Origin: Micromonospora nigra
Lineage (GTDB): Bacteria; Actinomycetota; Actinomycetes; Mycobacteriales; Micromonosporaceae
Assembly: GCF_900091585.1 (NCBI RefSeq)
Contig: NZ_FMHT01000003.1
Location: forward strand, 2,465,501-2,529,500
Direction: 5' to 3'
DNA length: 64,000 nucleotides
Part shown: piece by piece, positions 53,696 through 63,841 of the stretch
How the letters are laid out: each line of letters opens with the position of its first letter
Numbering within the stretch: the first letter of the stretch is position 1
Program-made: the position numbers and the translations under genes
Notes under the pieces: generated by a model
The model's input: only the letters and a program-made list of their open reading frames with translations
The model's database searches: none
What the model was told of the DNA's origin: nothing

Positions 53696-53701
53696 ACCGT
53701 A
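53696..53701 (-). promoter_or_regulatory. -10 box for leaderless DUF2342 protease transcript
   Basis: TACGGT on the minus strand ends six bases before ATG 53689 and supports that start. Confidence 0.45.
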
Positions 53702-53778
53702 CCCGCGCCGGAGGCGTCCGACCCGGGGCCACGGATGCCGCGGTGGCTGCGCGGCCGGTCCGCACGGCCCGGCTCGGG

Positions 53779-56175
53779 TCAACGGCAGCCGCAGGCGGCG
53801 AGGGTGGCGGCGATCCGGTCGAGGGCCCTGCGGGCGGCCACCAGCCCGTCCGGCGGCACGTCGTCGGTGAGCACCGCGAAGGTGAGCAGGCGTCCGTCGG
53901 CCGTGCTGACCAGCCCGGCGATCGCGTGCACCCGGGTCAGGGTTCCGGTCTTCGCCCGCACCGCTCCCGCGCCGGTGGTGGTGGCCGTGGCCCCGTACCG
54001 GTCGGCGAGGGTGCCGGACCAGCCGGCCACCGGCAGGCCACCGAAGACGGCGGCCAGTTCGGGGTGACTGCCGTTGCCGGCCAGCGCGATCAGGTCGGTG
54101 AGCAGCGACGGACTGATCCGGTTGGTGCGGGACAACCCGCTCCCGTCGGCGAGCGCCATCTCCTGCGCCGGAAGACCCAGTTCCGCGGCCACCGTGTCCA
54201 TCGCCGCGGCGGCGCCGGTGAAGGAGGCGGGCTGGCCGCGGGCGAGCGCCACCTGGCGGGCCAGCGCCTCGGCGACCACGTTGTCGCTGTCGCTGATCAT
54301 GATGTCGACGAGCCGCACCATGGGCAGCGACTCGACGCTGCCCAGTTCGCTGCCGGGCGTGCCCGCCGCGGCGGTCGGTCCGGCCACCGGCGCTGTCCCC
54401 GCAGCGACCGCGTCGGCGGGCAGACCGAGCAGGCGGGCGAACGCCTGGCCGGCGACGACGTCGGGCTTCGCCACCCGCACCGCACCGTGCTGACCGGCCG
54501 CCGCGGCCTTACGGGCCTCGACTGGGTCGCGACGAGCGCCGTCGGTCATCAGCGCGGTGATCGACGCACCGTAGCCGCCGGTCGGGATGTCGTCGTCCCA
54601 ACCCGGCTCGTGGACGGGGCCGGCGTAGAGGGACGTGTCGACCAACACTCTCGTCGGGGCGGTTCCGCCGAGCGCCGCCGTCACCTGACCGGCGAGATCG
54701 TCGAGTCGGGCGGCACCCGGGTAGAAGCCCTTCGCGTCGACGGCCAGCGTCGGGTCACCCCCGCCGACCAGCACCACCTCGCCCGGGTTCGGGCCGGCGA
54801 CCGCCCGGGTCGTGATCCGGTACGCCGGACCCCGGGCGGCGAGCACGGTCACCGCGGTGACCAGTTTCGTCACCGAGGCGGGCACGGTCGGTACGTCCTC
54901 GCCCCAGCTGAAGACCGGTTGGCCGGTGGCCACGTCCGCCACCGCGAGGTTGACCCGACTGCCCAGCTCGGGCACGCCCACCAGCGGGGCGAGCGCAGCG
55001 CGTACCCCCTCGGTGGATGGCAGCGGAGCGTTCGGGTCAGCGCCGGGCAGCACCGCGACGGGCGTGGGCTCCGGCACCGCCTCGGCTGTTGCTGGCGGGT
55101 TTCCACCGCCCAGCCAGTCCGCCACCGGCCCCGGCCGGACCACCAGGACCACCGCGGCGACGAGAACGAGGGCGAGCGCCGCCGCCAGCGCCACGGGCAG
55201 CACCCGACGTCGCCGGCCAAGCAAGGGCGGGGTGGCCGCCGGTGGCCCCGACGGAGCGGGAGTCGCCGACGGGACCGGCGGAAGGCCCGGAGTTGTCGAC
55301 CCCGCCGGGAGGCCGGGAGTCGCCGACCCCGCCGAAGGGCCGGGAGTTGACTGTCCCGCCGAGGGGGCGACGGGCGGAGCCGGCGCGGCGGGCGCTGCCG
55401 GGGCGGCGGGCGCTGCCGGGGCGGCGGGCGCTGCCGGGGCGGCGGGCGCTGCCGGCGGAACAGGCGGCGGGACAGGAGCAGCCGGCGGAACAGGCGGAGC
55501 CGACGCAGCGGGAGCGGCGGGGGCGGCCGGTGTGGCGGGTGTGGCCGGTGTGGCGGATGTGGCGGGTGTCGCCTCCGACAGCGCGGGAGCCGCCGCCGCA
55601 GGCGACGGCGCGACGGGAGCAGGCGGTGGGGACGACCCGACGGCGGCGTTCGCCGGGGGCGACGAGACCTCCGGAACGGCCGGCGCGGGGGAGGATGGTG
55701 TGACAGCCCTCGGCGCGGGGGACGACGGGGCGACGGCGGCTGCCCCGGCGGTGTCGCGCCCCGCCGGCTCCAACACGACTGGCGATGCCTCGGCGGCCGG
55801 TGGCGGCACGGCGGCCGGCGGGGTGGCCGGCGGGGTGGAGTCGCGGCCGGCGGCCGAGGTCGTCCGCGCGGCGCGGCCCGGCCAGGGCGGCGGTGGGCCC
55901 GGCGCGACCGGGGGCGACGGTGGCGCGCTCCGAGGGTCGGCCGGTGGAGGGGCCGGGACGGCGGCCGGTGGAGGGGCCGGGACGGCGGCCGGTGGAGGGG
56001 CCGGGACGGCGGCCGGTGGAGGGGCCGGGACGGCGGCCGGGGGATGCACGCCGGGGACGGCCACCCGACCCACGGCGTCGCCGCGAGCAGACGGACCCGT
56101 ACCACGTCCAGCAGAGGGACCCGTACCACGTCCAGCGCCGTCGTCCGGACGGTAGTGTGAATCTTCCCTCCTCAC
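53779..56175 (-). CDS. dacB: D-alanyl-D-alanine carboxypeptidase/endopeptidase (PBP4, S13) with very long Pro/Ala-rich N-terminus
   Basis: DacB trims or cleaves peptidoglycan peptide cross-links outside the cell. The 798-residue protein is nearly twice the usual length. Residues 1-320 form a cytoplasmic Pro/Ala/Ser/Thr-rich region encoded by three different tandem repeats, followed by one transmembrane helix (about 322-345) after 'GRRRR'. The catalytic domain has Ser434-x-x-Lys437 ('PASVTK'), 'SDSDN' (SxN) and Lys742-Thr-Gly ('RAKTGTLT'). It ends in two cysteines. GTG 56175 has a purine-rich ribosome-binding site (GGAGGAGGGG). The gene faces away from ppa. Confidence 0.94.
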   Translation of the reverse strand: MRREDSHYRPDDGAGRGTGPSAGRGTGPSARGDAVGRVAVPGVHPPAAVPAPPPAAVPAPPPAAVPAPPPAAVPAPPPADPRSAPPSPPVAPGPPPPWPGRAARTTSAAGRDSTPPATPPAAVPPPAAEASPVVLEPAGRDTAGAAAVAPSSPAPRAVTPSSPAPAVPEVSSPPANAAVGSSPPPAPVAPSPAAAAPALSEATPATSATPATPATPAAPAAPAASAPPVPPAAPVPPPVPPAAPAAPAAPAAPAAPAAPAAPAAPAPPVAPSAGQSTPGPSAGSATPGLPAGSTTPGLPPVPSATPAPSGPPAATPPLLGRRRRVLPVALAAALALVLVAAVVLVVRPGPVADWLGGGNPPATAEAVPEPTPVAVLPGADPNAPLPSTEGVRAALAPLVGVPELGSRVNLAVADVATGQPVFSWGEDVPTVPASVTKLVTAVTVLAARGPAYRITTRAVAGPNPGEVVLVGGGDPTLAVDAKGFYPGAARLDDLAGQVTAALGGTAPTRVLVDTSLYAGPVHEPGWDDDIPTGGYGASITALMTDGARRDPVEARKAAAAGQHGAVRVAKPDVVAGQAFARLLGLPADAVAAGTAPVAGPTAAAGTPGSELGSVESLPMVRLVDIMISDSDNVVAEALARQVALARGQPASFTGAAAAMDTVAAELGLPAQEMALADGSGLSRTNRISPSLLTDLIALAGNGSHPELAAVFGGLPVAGWSGTLADRYGATATTTGAGAVRAKTGTLTRVHAIAGLVSTADGRLLTFAVLTDDVPPDGLVAARRALDRIAATLAACGCR
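55391..55444. repeat. 18-base tandem repeats in dacB
   Basis: Three perfect copies of GGCGCTGCCGGGGCGGCG at 55391-55408, 55409-55426 and 55427-55444, then a partial fourth. On the minus strand they encode Ala-Pro-Ala-Ala repeats and keep the frame. Confidence 0.8.
55529..55573. repeat. 9-base tandem repeats in dacB
   Basis: Five copies of a GGTGTGGCG-like unit, each differing by at most two or three bases. On the minus strand they encode Ala-Thr-Pro/Ala-Thr-Ser units. Confidence 0.7.
55941..56036. repeat. four perfect 24-base tandem repeats in dacB
   Basis: Identical units at 55941-55964, 55965-55988, 55989-56012 and 56013-56036. On the minus strand they encode Pro-Pro-Pro-Ala-Ala-Val-Pro-Ala repeats. 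Perfect identity suggests recent expansion. Confidence 0.9.
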
Positions 56176-56330
56176 GCCCCCCTCCTCCCCCGTCGGAAAC
56201 CGGCCTGGGTGACACTACTTCGGTCCGAACACTAAGCGTCGACCGGAGTCGGTGGGTGGGCATTCATCCTGCCGGGGTGGTGGTGCCGGTGGTTCGGTTG
56301 GCCAGCGTGGGCAAACGAGGGAGCGTGCAG

Positions 56331-56837
56331 ATGGATTTCGACGTCACGGTTGAGATCCCCAAGGGTCACCGCAACAAGTACGAGGTGGACCACGTCACCG
56401 GCCGGATCAGGCTGGACCGCACCCTCTTCACCTCCACGCAGTACCCGGCGGACTACGGGTTCATCGAGGGCACCCTGGGCGAGGACGGCGACCCGCTGGA
56501 CGCCCTGGTGCTGGTGCCCGAACCCACCTTCCCGGGCTGCCTGATCCGCTGCCGGACCATCGGCATGTTCCGGATGACGGACGAGAAGGGTGGCGACGAC
56601 AAGGTCCTCTGCGTGCCCTACGAGGACCCGCGCCAGGAGCATCTGCGCGACATCCACCACCTGGGCGAGTTCGACCGCCTGGAGATCCAGCACTTCTTCG
56701 AGGTGTACAAGGACCTGGAGCCCGGCAAGTCCGTCGAGGGCGCGACCTGGGTCGGTCGCATCGAGGCGGAGGCCGAGATCCGGGCGTCGTACCGGCGCGC
56801 CAAGGAAGCCGAGGAGCGCGGCGAGACCCTGCACTGA
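56331..56837 (+). CDS. ppa: inorganic pyrophosphatase (family I)
   Basis: Ppa hydrolyses pyrophosphate in the cytoplasm and pulls biosynthetic reactions forward. The 168-residue protein has the family I signature '[10 protein letters not shown]' with the magnesium-binding Asp cluster. It also has '[10 protein letters not shown]', '[12 protein letters not shown]' and '[24 protein letters not shown]'. GAGGGAG lies seven bases before ATG 56331. It diverges from dacB and ends at a palindromic terminator. Confidence 0.97.
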   Translation: MDFDVTVEIPKGHRNKYEVDHVTGRIRLDRTLFTSTQYPADYGFIEGTLGEDGDPLDALVLVPEPTFPGCLIRCRTIGMFRMTDEKGGDDKVLCVPYEDPRQEHLRDIHHLGEFDRLEIQHFFEVYKDLEPGKSVEGATWVGRIEAEAEIRASYRRAKEAEERGETLH

Positions 56838-56848
56838 CGACCTGCACG

Positions 56849-56890
56849 ACGGGCCCGGGGGTTGCTCAGCTGAGCAACCCCCGGGCCCGT
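56849..56890. terminator. 42-base palindromic terminator between ppa and eccD
   Basis: Perfect palindrome with 21-base arms (ACGGGCCCGGGGGTTGCTCAG and its complement) centred at 56869/56870. It starts 12 bases after the ppa stop and covers the eccD stop and its last seven or so codons, so it serves both convergent genes. Confidence 0.85.
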
Positions 56891-58272
56891 TCGTACCACC
56901 CCAGCACCGCGCAGGCGACCGGCACCACGGAGACCACCAGCGCCGTGTCGGTCAGGTCGGCGAGCCGGCCGAGGTACGGCGAGACCGGCCGACGGGCGTA
57001 CGTGGTGCCGGCGGCGACGCTCAGCAGGGCCACCACGAGCCCGCCCCCGACCAGCACGAGTTGCCCGGCCGTACCGGCCGAACCAGCCAGCACCGTGCCG
57101 AGCACGGCGTATCCGGCCAGACCGGCGAGAACGGTCGGCACCCGGTGTCGTACGGCCACGAACAGCCGGGCGCGCAGCAGCAGCACCGCCGACACGACCG
57201 CCACGAGCACCCGACCGGCGGTGCCCCCGGCGACGCTCAGCACCACCGCGGCAGCCACCACCAGCACGGCATGCCCGAGCAGCATCCCCGTCAGCATCTC
57301 CTCGGTGCGGGCGACCGCCGCGTAGACCCGGCCACGGTCGGGCAGGTCCCGGGCCCGTCCGGCACCGGGGACCTCGGCCGCCTCGGTGGGCAGGGTGATC
57401 GGCGGCAGCGGCACCTTGCCCAGCCGGATGGCCAGCAGCGGCACCGCACCGACAGCGAAGACCAGCAGGCAGAGCAGGACGGCGGCCGTGCCGGCCGGGG
57501 TGAGCAGCAGCCCGCCGAGCGAGGCCAGTGCCCCCACCGCGCCCACGACGACGCCAGCCACGAACACCCGTAGCCGGGTGGCCACCCCGAACAGACCGAG
57601 CACCGAGATCAGCAGGAGCGCCACCGAGCCGGTCAGCAGTTCCGGGGCACCGACCCAGGGCAGCGGTGGGAACGGGCCCACGGGGTCGCCGGAGCTGACG
57701 GCCAGCGCCCCGGCGACCGCCGCGTACGGCAGGGCGTACCCGCCGAGGGTGCCGCCGAGCGGACCGTCGCCCTGGGCGCGGCTGGCCGCGGTGGCGGCCA
57801 GCAGGAGCAGCAGGGCCGCCAGCACGGCCAGCACCCAGCCGCCACGCTGGGCCGGCCCTCCGGCGAGCAGGGCGGCCAACCCGACGGCGAGCGGAACGGC
57901 GGCACCGGTGAGGGCGACCGCGCGGGTGGCGGTGGGCGACCAGGCGCCCCCGCGCCGGCGGGCCCCGTCGGCGATGGCCTCGACGACGTCGTCGTACTCC
58001 AGTTCCGGCCACTCGGCGCGGGCCGGCACCAGGTGCAGCACCTCGCCGTCGCGGACCCCCTGGGCCAACAGCGCCTGGCCGGCGGCCAGGACCACGCCGT
58101 CGGTGCGCCGCAGCACCCAGCCACCGTGCCGCTCGCCGTCGTCGGCGAGGCCCTCGCCGGCGTGTCGCAGCACCTCGGGCAGCAGTTCGGCGAGGGGCAC
58201 CTGCTCCGGCAGGGCCACGTCGACCCGGCGCTGGGGGGCGCTGATGGTGACCCTGGCCAGCCCGATGGTCAT
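56866..58272 (-). CDS. eccD: type VII secretion integral membrane protein EccD
   Basis: EccD forms the membrane channel component of ESX/type VII secretion. The 468-residue protein has an N-terminal ubiquitin-like domain (about 1-85, 'ARVTISAPQRRVDVALPEQVPLAELLPEVL') joined by a linker to eleven hydrophobic helices (about 118 to the end). 'PTEAAEVPGAGRARDLPDRGRVYAAVARTEEMLTGML' in a cytoplasmic loop is typical of EccD. ATG 58272 follows GGAG at a nine-base spacing. It is divergent from eccC and close to mycP; eccB, eccE and the ESX substrate genes are not in the window. Confidence 0.93.
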   Translation of the reverse strand: MTIGLARVTISAPQRRVDVALPEQVPLAELLPEVLRHAGEGLADDGERHGGWVLRRTDGVVLAAGQALLAQGVRDGEVLHLVPARAEWPELEYDDVVEAIADGARRRGGAWSPTATRAVALTGAAVPLAVGLAALLAGGPAQRGGWVLAVLAALLLLLAATAASRAQGDGPLGGTLGGYALPYAAVAGALAVSSGDPVGPFPPLPWVGAPELLTGSVALLLISVLGLFGVATRLRVFVAGVVVGAVGALASLGGLLLTPAGTAAVLLCLLVFAVGAVPLLAIRLGKVPLPPITLPTEAAEVPGAGRARDLPDRGRVYAAVARTEEMLTGMLLGHAVLVVAAAVVLSVAGGTAGRVLVAVVSAVLLLRARLFVAVRHRVPTVLAGLAGYAVLGTVLAGSAGTAGQLVLVGGGLVVALLSVAAGTTYARRPVSPYLGRLADLTDTALVVSVVPVACAVLGWYERARGLLS

Positions 58273-58339
58273 CGACTGAATCTCCGTATCGAGCGGTGGA
58301 GGCTGCGCGGACGACAGCACTTTACCTACCATGAGCCAG

Positions 58340-58355
58340 GCTCGGGTTACCGAGC
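58340..58355. promoter_or_regulatory. inverted repeat between divergent eccD and eccC
   Basis: GCTCGG-GTTA-CCGAGC, perfect six-base arms with a four-base centre, in the 99-base region between the two divergent type VII secretion genes. It is a possible shared operator. Confidence 0.3.
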
Positions 58356-58371
58356 GCTGTCGGGAGGTCGA

Positions 58372-61300
58372 GTGTCCACTGTCGTCATCAAGCGGCCACC
58401 CCGACGCCCCGCCCCGGAGATTCCGGTGGGGGAACTGCCGGTGGAGGCCCCGCCGGAGATTCCCGCGGTCACCGGCGGCCGGTGGCAGCAGATGCTCATG
58501 GTGCTGCCCATGCTCGGCGGCAGCGTGGCGATGGCGATGATGTTCGGCCGGGGCGGCGGGGCCTACTCCTACGTGGTCGGCGGGATGTTCGGCCTCTCCT
58601 CGCTGGCGATGCTGGTGACGTCGTGGGGTAGTTCCTCGGGCACCCCGCGCAAGTCCGAGATGATGGCCGCCCGGCGGGAGTACCTGCGGCACCTGACCGC
58701 GCTGCGCCGACGCGTCCGGCAGACCGCCGGCCGGCAGCGCGCCGGCCTCTACTACCGGCACCCGGACCCGGGGCGGCTGTGGTCGACGGTGGACAGCCAC
58801 CGGGTGTGGGAGCGCCGGCCCGCCGACCCCGACTTCGGGGTGGTCCGGGTCGCCGTCGGGCCGCAGACCCTGGCCACCCCCTCGTCCCGCCGGTCACCCG
58901 CCCGCTGGAGGAACTGGAGCCGATGACGGCGGGCGCGCTGCGCCGGTTCCTGGACGCGTACTCGGTGGTGCCCGACCTGCCGGTGGCGCTGTCCCTGCGC
59001 AGTTTCGCCCGGGTCTTCGTGCGGGCCACGCCGGCCGGGCCCGCCGGTTCGCCGCCCGCCCAGGCACTGGCCCGCGCGATGCTCACCCAGTTGGCGGTCT
59101 TCCACGCCCCCGACGAACTGCTCGTCGCCGTCTGCGCCGGGCCGGAGCGTCGGGCCGACTGGGAGTGGGTCAAGTGGTTGCCGCACGCCCACCACCCGAC
59201 CCGCACCGACGCGTTGGGCGCGGTACGGCTGGTCAGCAGTTCCGCCGTCGAGCTGGAACGGCTGCTCCACGACGTGCTGGGCAGCCGCTCCCGGTTCAGC
59301 CCCGCCGGTCCGGCGACCGACGGGCCGCACGTGGTGGTGGTGCTCGACGGCGGTGACCTGACCGGGGCGACCGAACTCGCCGGTGACGGCGGCATCGACG
59401 CCGTCACCGTGATCGACCTGGACACTCCGCCGCCCCGCCTGCTGGACAGGTTCGCGCTGCTGCTGGAGCTGAGCGACGGCCGGCTGCACTCACGCTCGGC
59501 CGACGGGCCCGCCGAGGTGGGCACCGCCGACCGGTTGGAGCTGGCCGAGGCCGAGGCGGTGGCCCGGCGGCTGGCACCGCTGCGACTGGCCGCCGCCGTC
59601 CGGAGCGCGGACGCCCCGCCCGGCGCGGAGCTGGGCCTGCCGGAGCTGCTCGGCATCGGCGAGCCGGAGGGCTTCACCGCCGAGCAGGGCTGGACCCCCC
59701 GTGCCCCCCGGGACCGGCTGCGGGTGCCCGTCGGCGTCGGCGCGGACGGTGGCGCGATCGAACTCGACCTGAAGGAGTCCGCTCAGGACGGCATGGGCCC
59801 GCACGGGCTGCTGATCGGCGCGACCGGCTCCGGCAAGTCGGAGCTGCTGCGCACCCTGGTGCTGGCGCTGGCCGCCACGCACTCCTCGGAGAGCCTCAAC
59901 TTCGTGCTGGTCGACTTCAAGGGCGGCGCGACGTTCGCGTCGTTCGACCGGCTCCCGCACACCGCCGCCGTGATCACCAACCTGGCCGACGCCCTGCCGC
60001 TGGTCGACCGGATGACCGACGCCATCAACGGCGAGCTGGTGCGCCGGCAGGAGCTGCTGCGCCGGGCCGGCAACCACGCCAGCCTCCGCGACTACGAGCG
60101 CGCCCGCGCCGCCGGCGCGCCGCTGGCCCCACTGCCCAGCCTGCTCGTCATCTGCGACGAGTTCTCCGAACTGCTGTCCGCCAAGCCCGACTTCATCGAC
60201 CTGTTCGTGCAGATCGGCCGGCTGGGCCGGTCGCTGGGCGTACACCTGCTGCTGGCCTCGCAGCGGCTGGAGGAGGGCCGGCTGCGCGGCCTGGACACCC
60301 ACCTGTCCTACCGGATCGGCCTGCGGACCTTCTCGGCGCTGGAGTCCCGGACGGTGCTCGGGGTGCCGGACGCCCACGAGCTGCCCCGCACCCCCGGCCA
60401 CGGGTATCTGCGCTTCGGCACCGAGCCGCTGGTGCGGTTCAAGGCCGCCTACGTCTCCGGGACGCTGCGGCGTCGCGGCGCGGCGGCCGGGGCGGCCGGC
60501 GGGGGCAGCCCGCGCCTGCTCGCCTTCACCACCCACCACACCCCCGCACCGGAGCCGCCCGCCCCGCCGCCCGAGGAGGACGAGAGCGGTGCGGAGAGCC
60601 TGCTGGACCTGCTGGTCGGCCGGCTGGCCGGGCAGGGCCCACCGGCGCACCAGGTGTGGCTGCCGCCGCTGGACCGGGCCCCCGCGCTCGACGAGCTGGT
60701 CGGCCCGCCGGTGGTGGACCCGACCCGCGGGATCACCTTCGGCAACCCGGAGCTGCACGGTGCGCTCCAGGTCCCGGTGGCGGTGGTCGACAAGCCGTTC
60801 GAACAGCGCCGCGACCTGCTCTGGCTGGCGCTGGACGGCGCGGCCGGGCACGTCGCGGTGGTCGGCGGTACGCAGAGCGGCAAGTCCACCGCGCTGCGGA
60901 CCCTCATCTGCGCGCTGGCGCTCACCCACACGCCGACGGAGGTGCAGGTCTACTGTCTCGACTTCGGTGGCGGAGGGCTCGCCGCGCTGCGGGAGCTGCC
61001 CCACGTCGGCGGGGTCACCGGGCGGACCGACCCGACGGCCGTGCGCCGTACCGTCGGCGAGATGGCCACCCTGCTGGCCGACCGGGAACGGCGCTTCGCC
61101 GAGCTGGGGGTCGACTCGATGGCCACGTGGCGGCGACGCCGGGCCGCCCGGACCGACGCCGACCACGCCCCCGCAGCCGGGCCCCGAGGAGCCGACCGAC
61201 CCGGCGCCGACCCGTTCGGCGACGTGTTCCTGGTGGTCGACGGTTGGTCCACGCTGCGCAACGAGTACGACGACCTGGAGCCGCTGATCACCGACCTCGC

Positions 61301-62348
61301 CACCCGGGGCCTGTCGTACGGGGTGCACGTGGTGGCGACGGCGGTGCGCTGGCTGGACTTCCGGCCGGCCATCCGGGACCTGTTCGGTTCCCGGCTGGAG
61401 CTGCGCCTCGGTGATCCGTCCGACTCCCTGGTGGCCCGTCGGGCGGCGGCGGACGTGCCGGTGAAGACACCGGGCCGGGGCATCACGGCGGAGAGCCTGC
61501 ACTTCCTGACAGCCCTGCCCCAGGTCGCCGAAGGGGAGACCGCCGACCTGGTGGAGCGGGTCGGCGGGGCCTGGTCGGGTGCGTCCGCGCCCCGGGTGCG
61601 GCTGCTACCGCCGGTTCTCCCGTACGCCGATCTCGACCTGTCCACCACCGACGGCCTGCGGATCCCGGTGGGCATCGCCGAGGCGGACCTGCGGCCAGTC
61701 GTCCTGGACTTCGCCACCGAACCGCACTTCGTGGTGTTCGGCGACGCCGAGTGCGGCAAGTCGTCGTTCCTGCGCGCCCTGGCCGCCTCGATCGTCGCCC
61801 GCTTCACCCCCGAGCAGGCCCGGATCATCCTGGTGGACTACCGGCGCAGCCTGATGGGCGCGATCGAGACCCCGCACCTGATCGGGTACGGCACCGCCGC
61901 GCCGCACACCGGCGACCTGATCGAGTCGGCGGCCGGCTACCTGCAGGGCCGCGCCCCCGGTCCGGAGGTCGGCCCGCAGCAGCTGCGGGACCGTTCCTGG
62001 TGGTCGGGGCCGGAGCTGTTCGTGCTCGTCGACGACTACGACCTGGTGGCCGGCGGCCCGACCAACCCGCTGCGCGCGTTGGAGGAGCACCTGCCGCACG
62101 CCCGCGACGTCGGCCTGCACCTGGTGCTCGTACGCCGTTCCGGCGGCGCGGGCCGGGCCCAGTACGAGCCGGTCGTGCAGCGGCTGCGCGAGCTGTCCAC
62201 GTCGGGGCTGGTGATGTCGGGCAGCCCCGACGAGGGTGCGCTCGTCGGGCCGGTGCGGCCAGGTCCGCTGCCCCCGGGGCGGGGCCGTCTGGTCACGCGC
62301 CGCGAGGGAGTCCGCCTCGTTCAGCTGGCACATCTGCCGCCGACATGA
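58372..62348 (+). CDS. eccC: type VII secretion ATPase EccC, interrupted by a one-base frameshift
   Basis: EccC is the FtsK/SpoIIIE-type motor of type VII secretion. Frame 1 runs from GTG 58372 (GGGAGG four bases upstream) to a TGA at 58924-58926 and encodes 184 residues with two membrane helices. The family sequence continues in frame 3 from about 58882 to 62348. Restoring one C in the five-C run at 58877-58881 gives a continuous protein of 1325 residues, normal for EccC. Three ATPase domains follow with P-loops GATGSGKS (59817-59840), GGTQSGKS (60864-60887) and GDAECGKS (61740-61763), all intact. ATG 58923 in frame 3 overlaps the frame-1 stop (ATGA), so a 1141-residue soluble part could be re-initiated. 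Confidence 0.9.
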
Positions 62349-62424
62349 CCGGAGTCGCCGGATCGCCCCTCAGGAGGGTGTGGAACCGGTAATCTCCCAT
62401 CGTCCAATTCTACCGTCGCGACGA

Positions 62425-63783
62425 ATGGCTGAGGATGTGACCAGGGTGCGGCACAGCGGTCCGTCGACGGCCCGACGGCTCGCCCTCCGGGCGCTGTTCG
62501 GCGTGGCGGCGACCGTCGCGTCGGTCGCGTCGCCGGCCGTCCCGGCGGTCGCCGTACCCGGTGCCCCGGCGGTCGCCGTGCCGGCTGCCCCGGCCGCACC
62601 GCCCGGGTTCACGCCGCCCCGGTTCGCGCCCGTCGACGCCCAGGGCCGCCCCGACCAGATCCGCGACGAGCAGTGGCAGCTCGACGAGTTGGGTGCCCGG
62701 ATGGCCTGGCGTACCTCCACCGGGCGCGGTGTCGTCGTCGCCGTCATCGACTCCGGAGTGGACGCCTCCCACCCCGACCTGGCCGGTCAGGTGCTGCCGG
62801 GGCTCGACCTGGTCTCCCCCGCCGGCACGGCCGACCCGGATCCGGTGGGCCACGGCACCACGGTCGCCGGTCTGATCGCCGGGCGTCACGACGACAGCCG
62901 GGGCGTGGTCGGGCTGGCTCCGGAGGCGAAGATCCTGCCGGTGCGGGTTCTCGACGAGGAGAACCGCTACGACGACGCGCTGATCGTGGCGAAGGGTGTC
63001 CGCTGGGCCGTCGACAACGGGGCCCGGGTGGTCAACCTGTCGCTCGGTGGAACCGGCGACAGCCCGGCCCTGGCCGCCGCGCTCGACTACGCCTTCGCCC
63101 GCGACGTGGTGGTGATCGCCTGCACGGGCAACGTGGCCACCTCGTCCAACGCGAAGGTGTGGTATCCGGCCCGGGAACCCGGCGTGATCGCCGTGTCCGG
63201 TCTGGAACGTGCCAGCGAGAACCTGTGGAGCGGCGCGATCACCGGCCGCGCCACCGCGCTGACCGCGCCGGCCACCGGTCTGGTGGGTGCCCGTCCCGGT
63301 GGGTACTGGCGGGTCCAGGGCACGAGTTTCGCCGCGCCGCTGGTCGCCGCCACGGCCGCCCTGGTGCGGGCCCGCTATCCGGAGATGCCCGCCGGGGAGG
63401 TGGTCAACCGGCTGCTGGCCACCGCCCGGGACATCGGCCCCGCCGGCCGCGACGACCGGTTCGGGTACGGTCGCGTCGACCCGGCCGCCGCCCTGACCGC
63501 CGACGTGCCGCCGGTGACCCGCAACCCGTTGGACGACAACTCCTCCCCCGGCATCGTCGGTTTCGGCACGGCCCCCGGGCTGGAGCCCGCCGACGCGGCG
63601 GGTGCCGGCAGCGACCCGCTGGGTTTCACCGCTCCGCGGCAGCAGACCCGGTGGCGGGCCCAACCGGCGGGCGTGCAGGACGAGTCGACGCCGGAACGGC
63701 TCTGGGTGGGTTCCACGATCTTCGTCGCCCTGCTCACGGGGGCGGCGCTGATGGTGCGCCGGTTCCGGCAGACCCCTCGCTGA
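62425..63783 (+). CDS. mycP: type VII secretion-associated serine protease mycosin
   Basis: MycP is the subtilisin-like membrane protease that stabilises the type VII secretion complex. The 452-residue preprotein has a signal peptide (hydrophobic about 20-45), an Ala/Pro-rich propeptide-like segment, and the catalytic triad Asp109 ('VAVIDSGVDASHPDL'), His143 ('VGHGTTVAGLIAG') and Ser301 ('GTSFAAPLVAATAAL'). A C-terminal transmembrane helix ('STIFVALLTGAALMVRRF') ends the protein. ATG 62425 is used; TACCGT lies eight bases upstream. It follows eccC after 76 bases, standard for ESX loci. Confidence 0.94.
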   Translation: MAEDVTRVRHSGPSTARRLALRALFGVAATVASVASPAVPAVAVPGAPAVAVPAAPAAPPGFTPPRFAPVDAQGRPDQIRDEQWQLDELGARMAWRTSTGRGVVVAVIDSGVDASHPDLAGQVLPGLDLVSPAGTADPDPVGHGTTVAGLIAGRHDDSRGVVGLAPEAKILPVRVLDEENRYDDALIVAKGVRWAVDNGARVVNLSLGGTGDSPALAAALDYAFARDVVVIACTGNVATSSNAKVWYPAREPGVIAVSGLERASENLWSGAITGRATALTAPATGLVGARPGGYWRVQGTSFAAPLVAATAALVRARYPEMPAGEVVNRLLATARDIGPAGRDDRFGYGRVDPAAALTADVPPVTRNPLDDNSSPGIVGFGTAPGLEPADAAGAGSDPLGFTAPRQQTRWRAQPAGVQDESTPERLWVGSTIFVALLTGAALMVRRFRQTPR

Positions 63784-63841
63784 CCGTATCCGGCGGGTAC
63801 GCCCGTTTCCCCGGTACGCGCTCCCCGATCCGGGTACAACG

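Noticed and set aside
58372..62348. Natural EccCa/EccCb gene split as in mycobacterial ESX-1
   Set aside because: That split falls after the first ATPase domain; here the break is just after the membrane helices and is caused by one missing base inside a conserved stretch.
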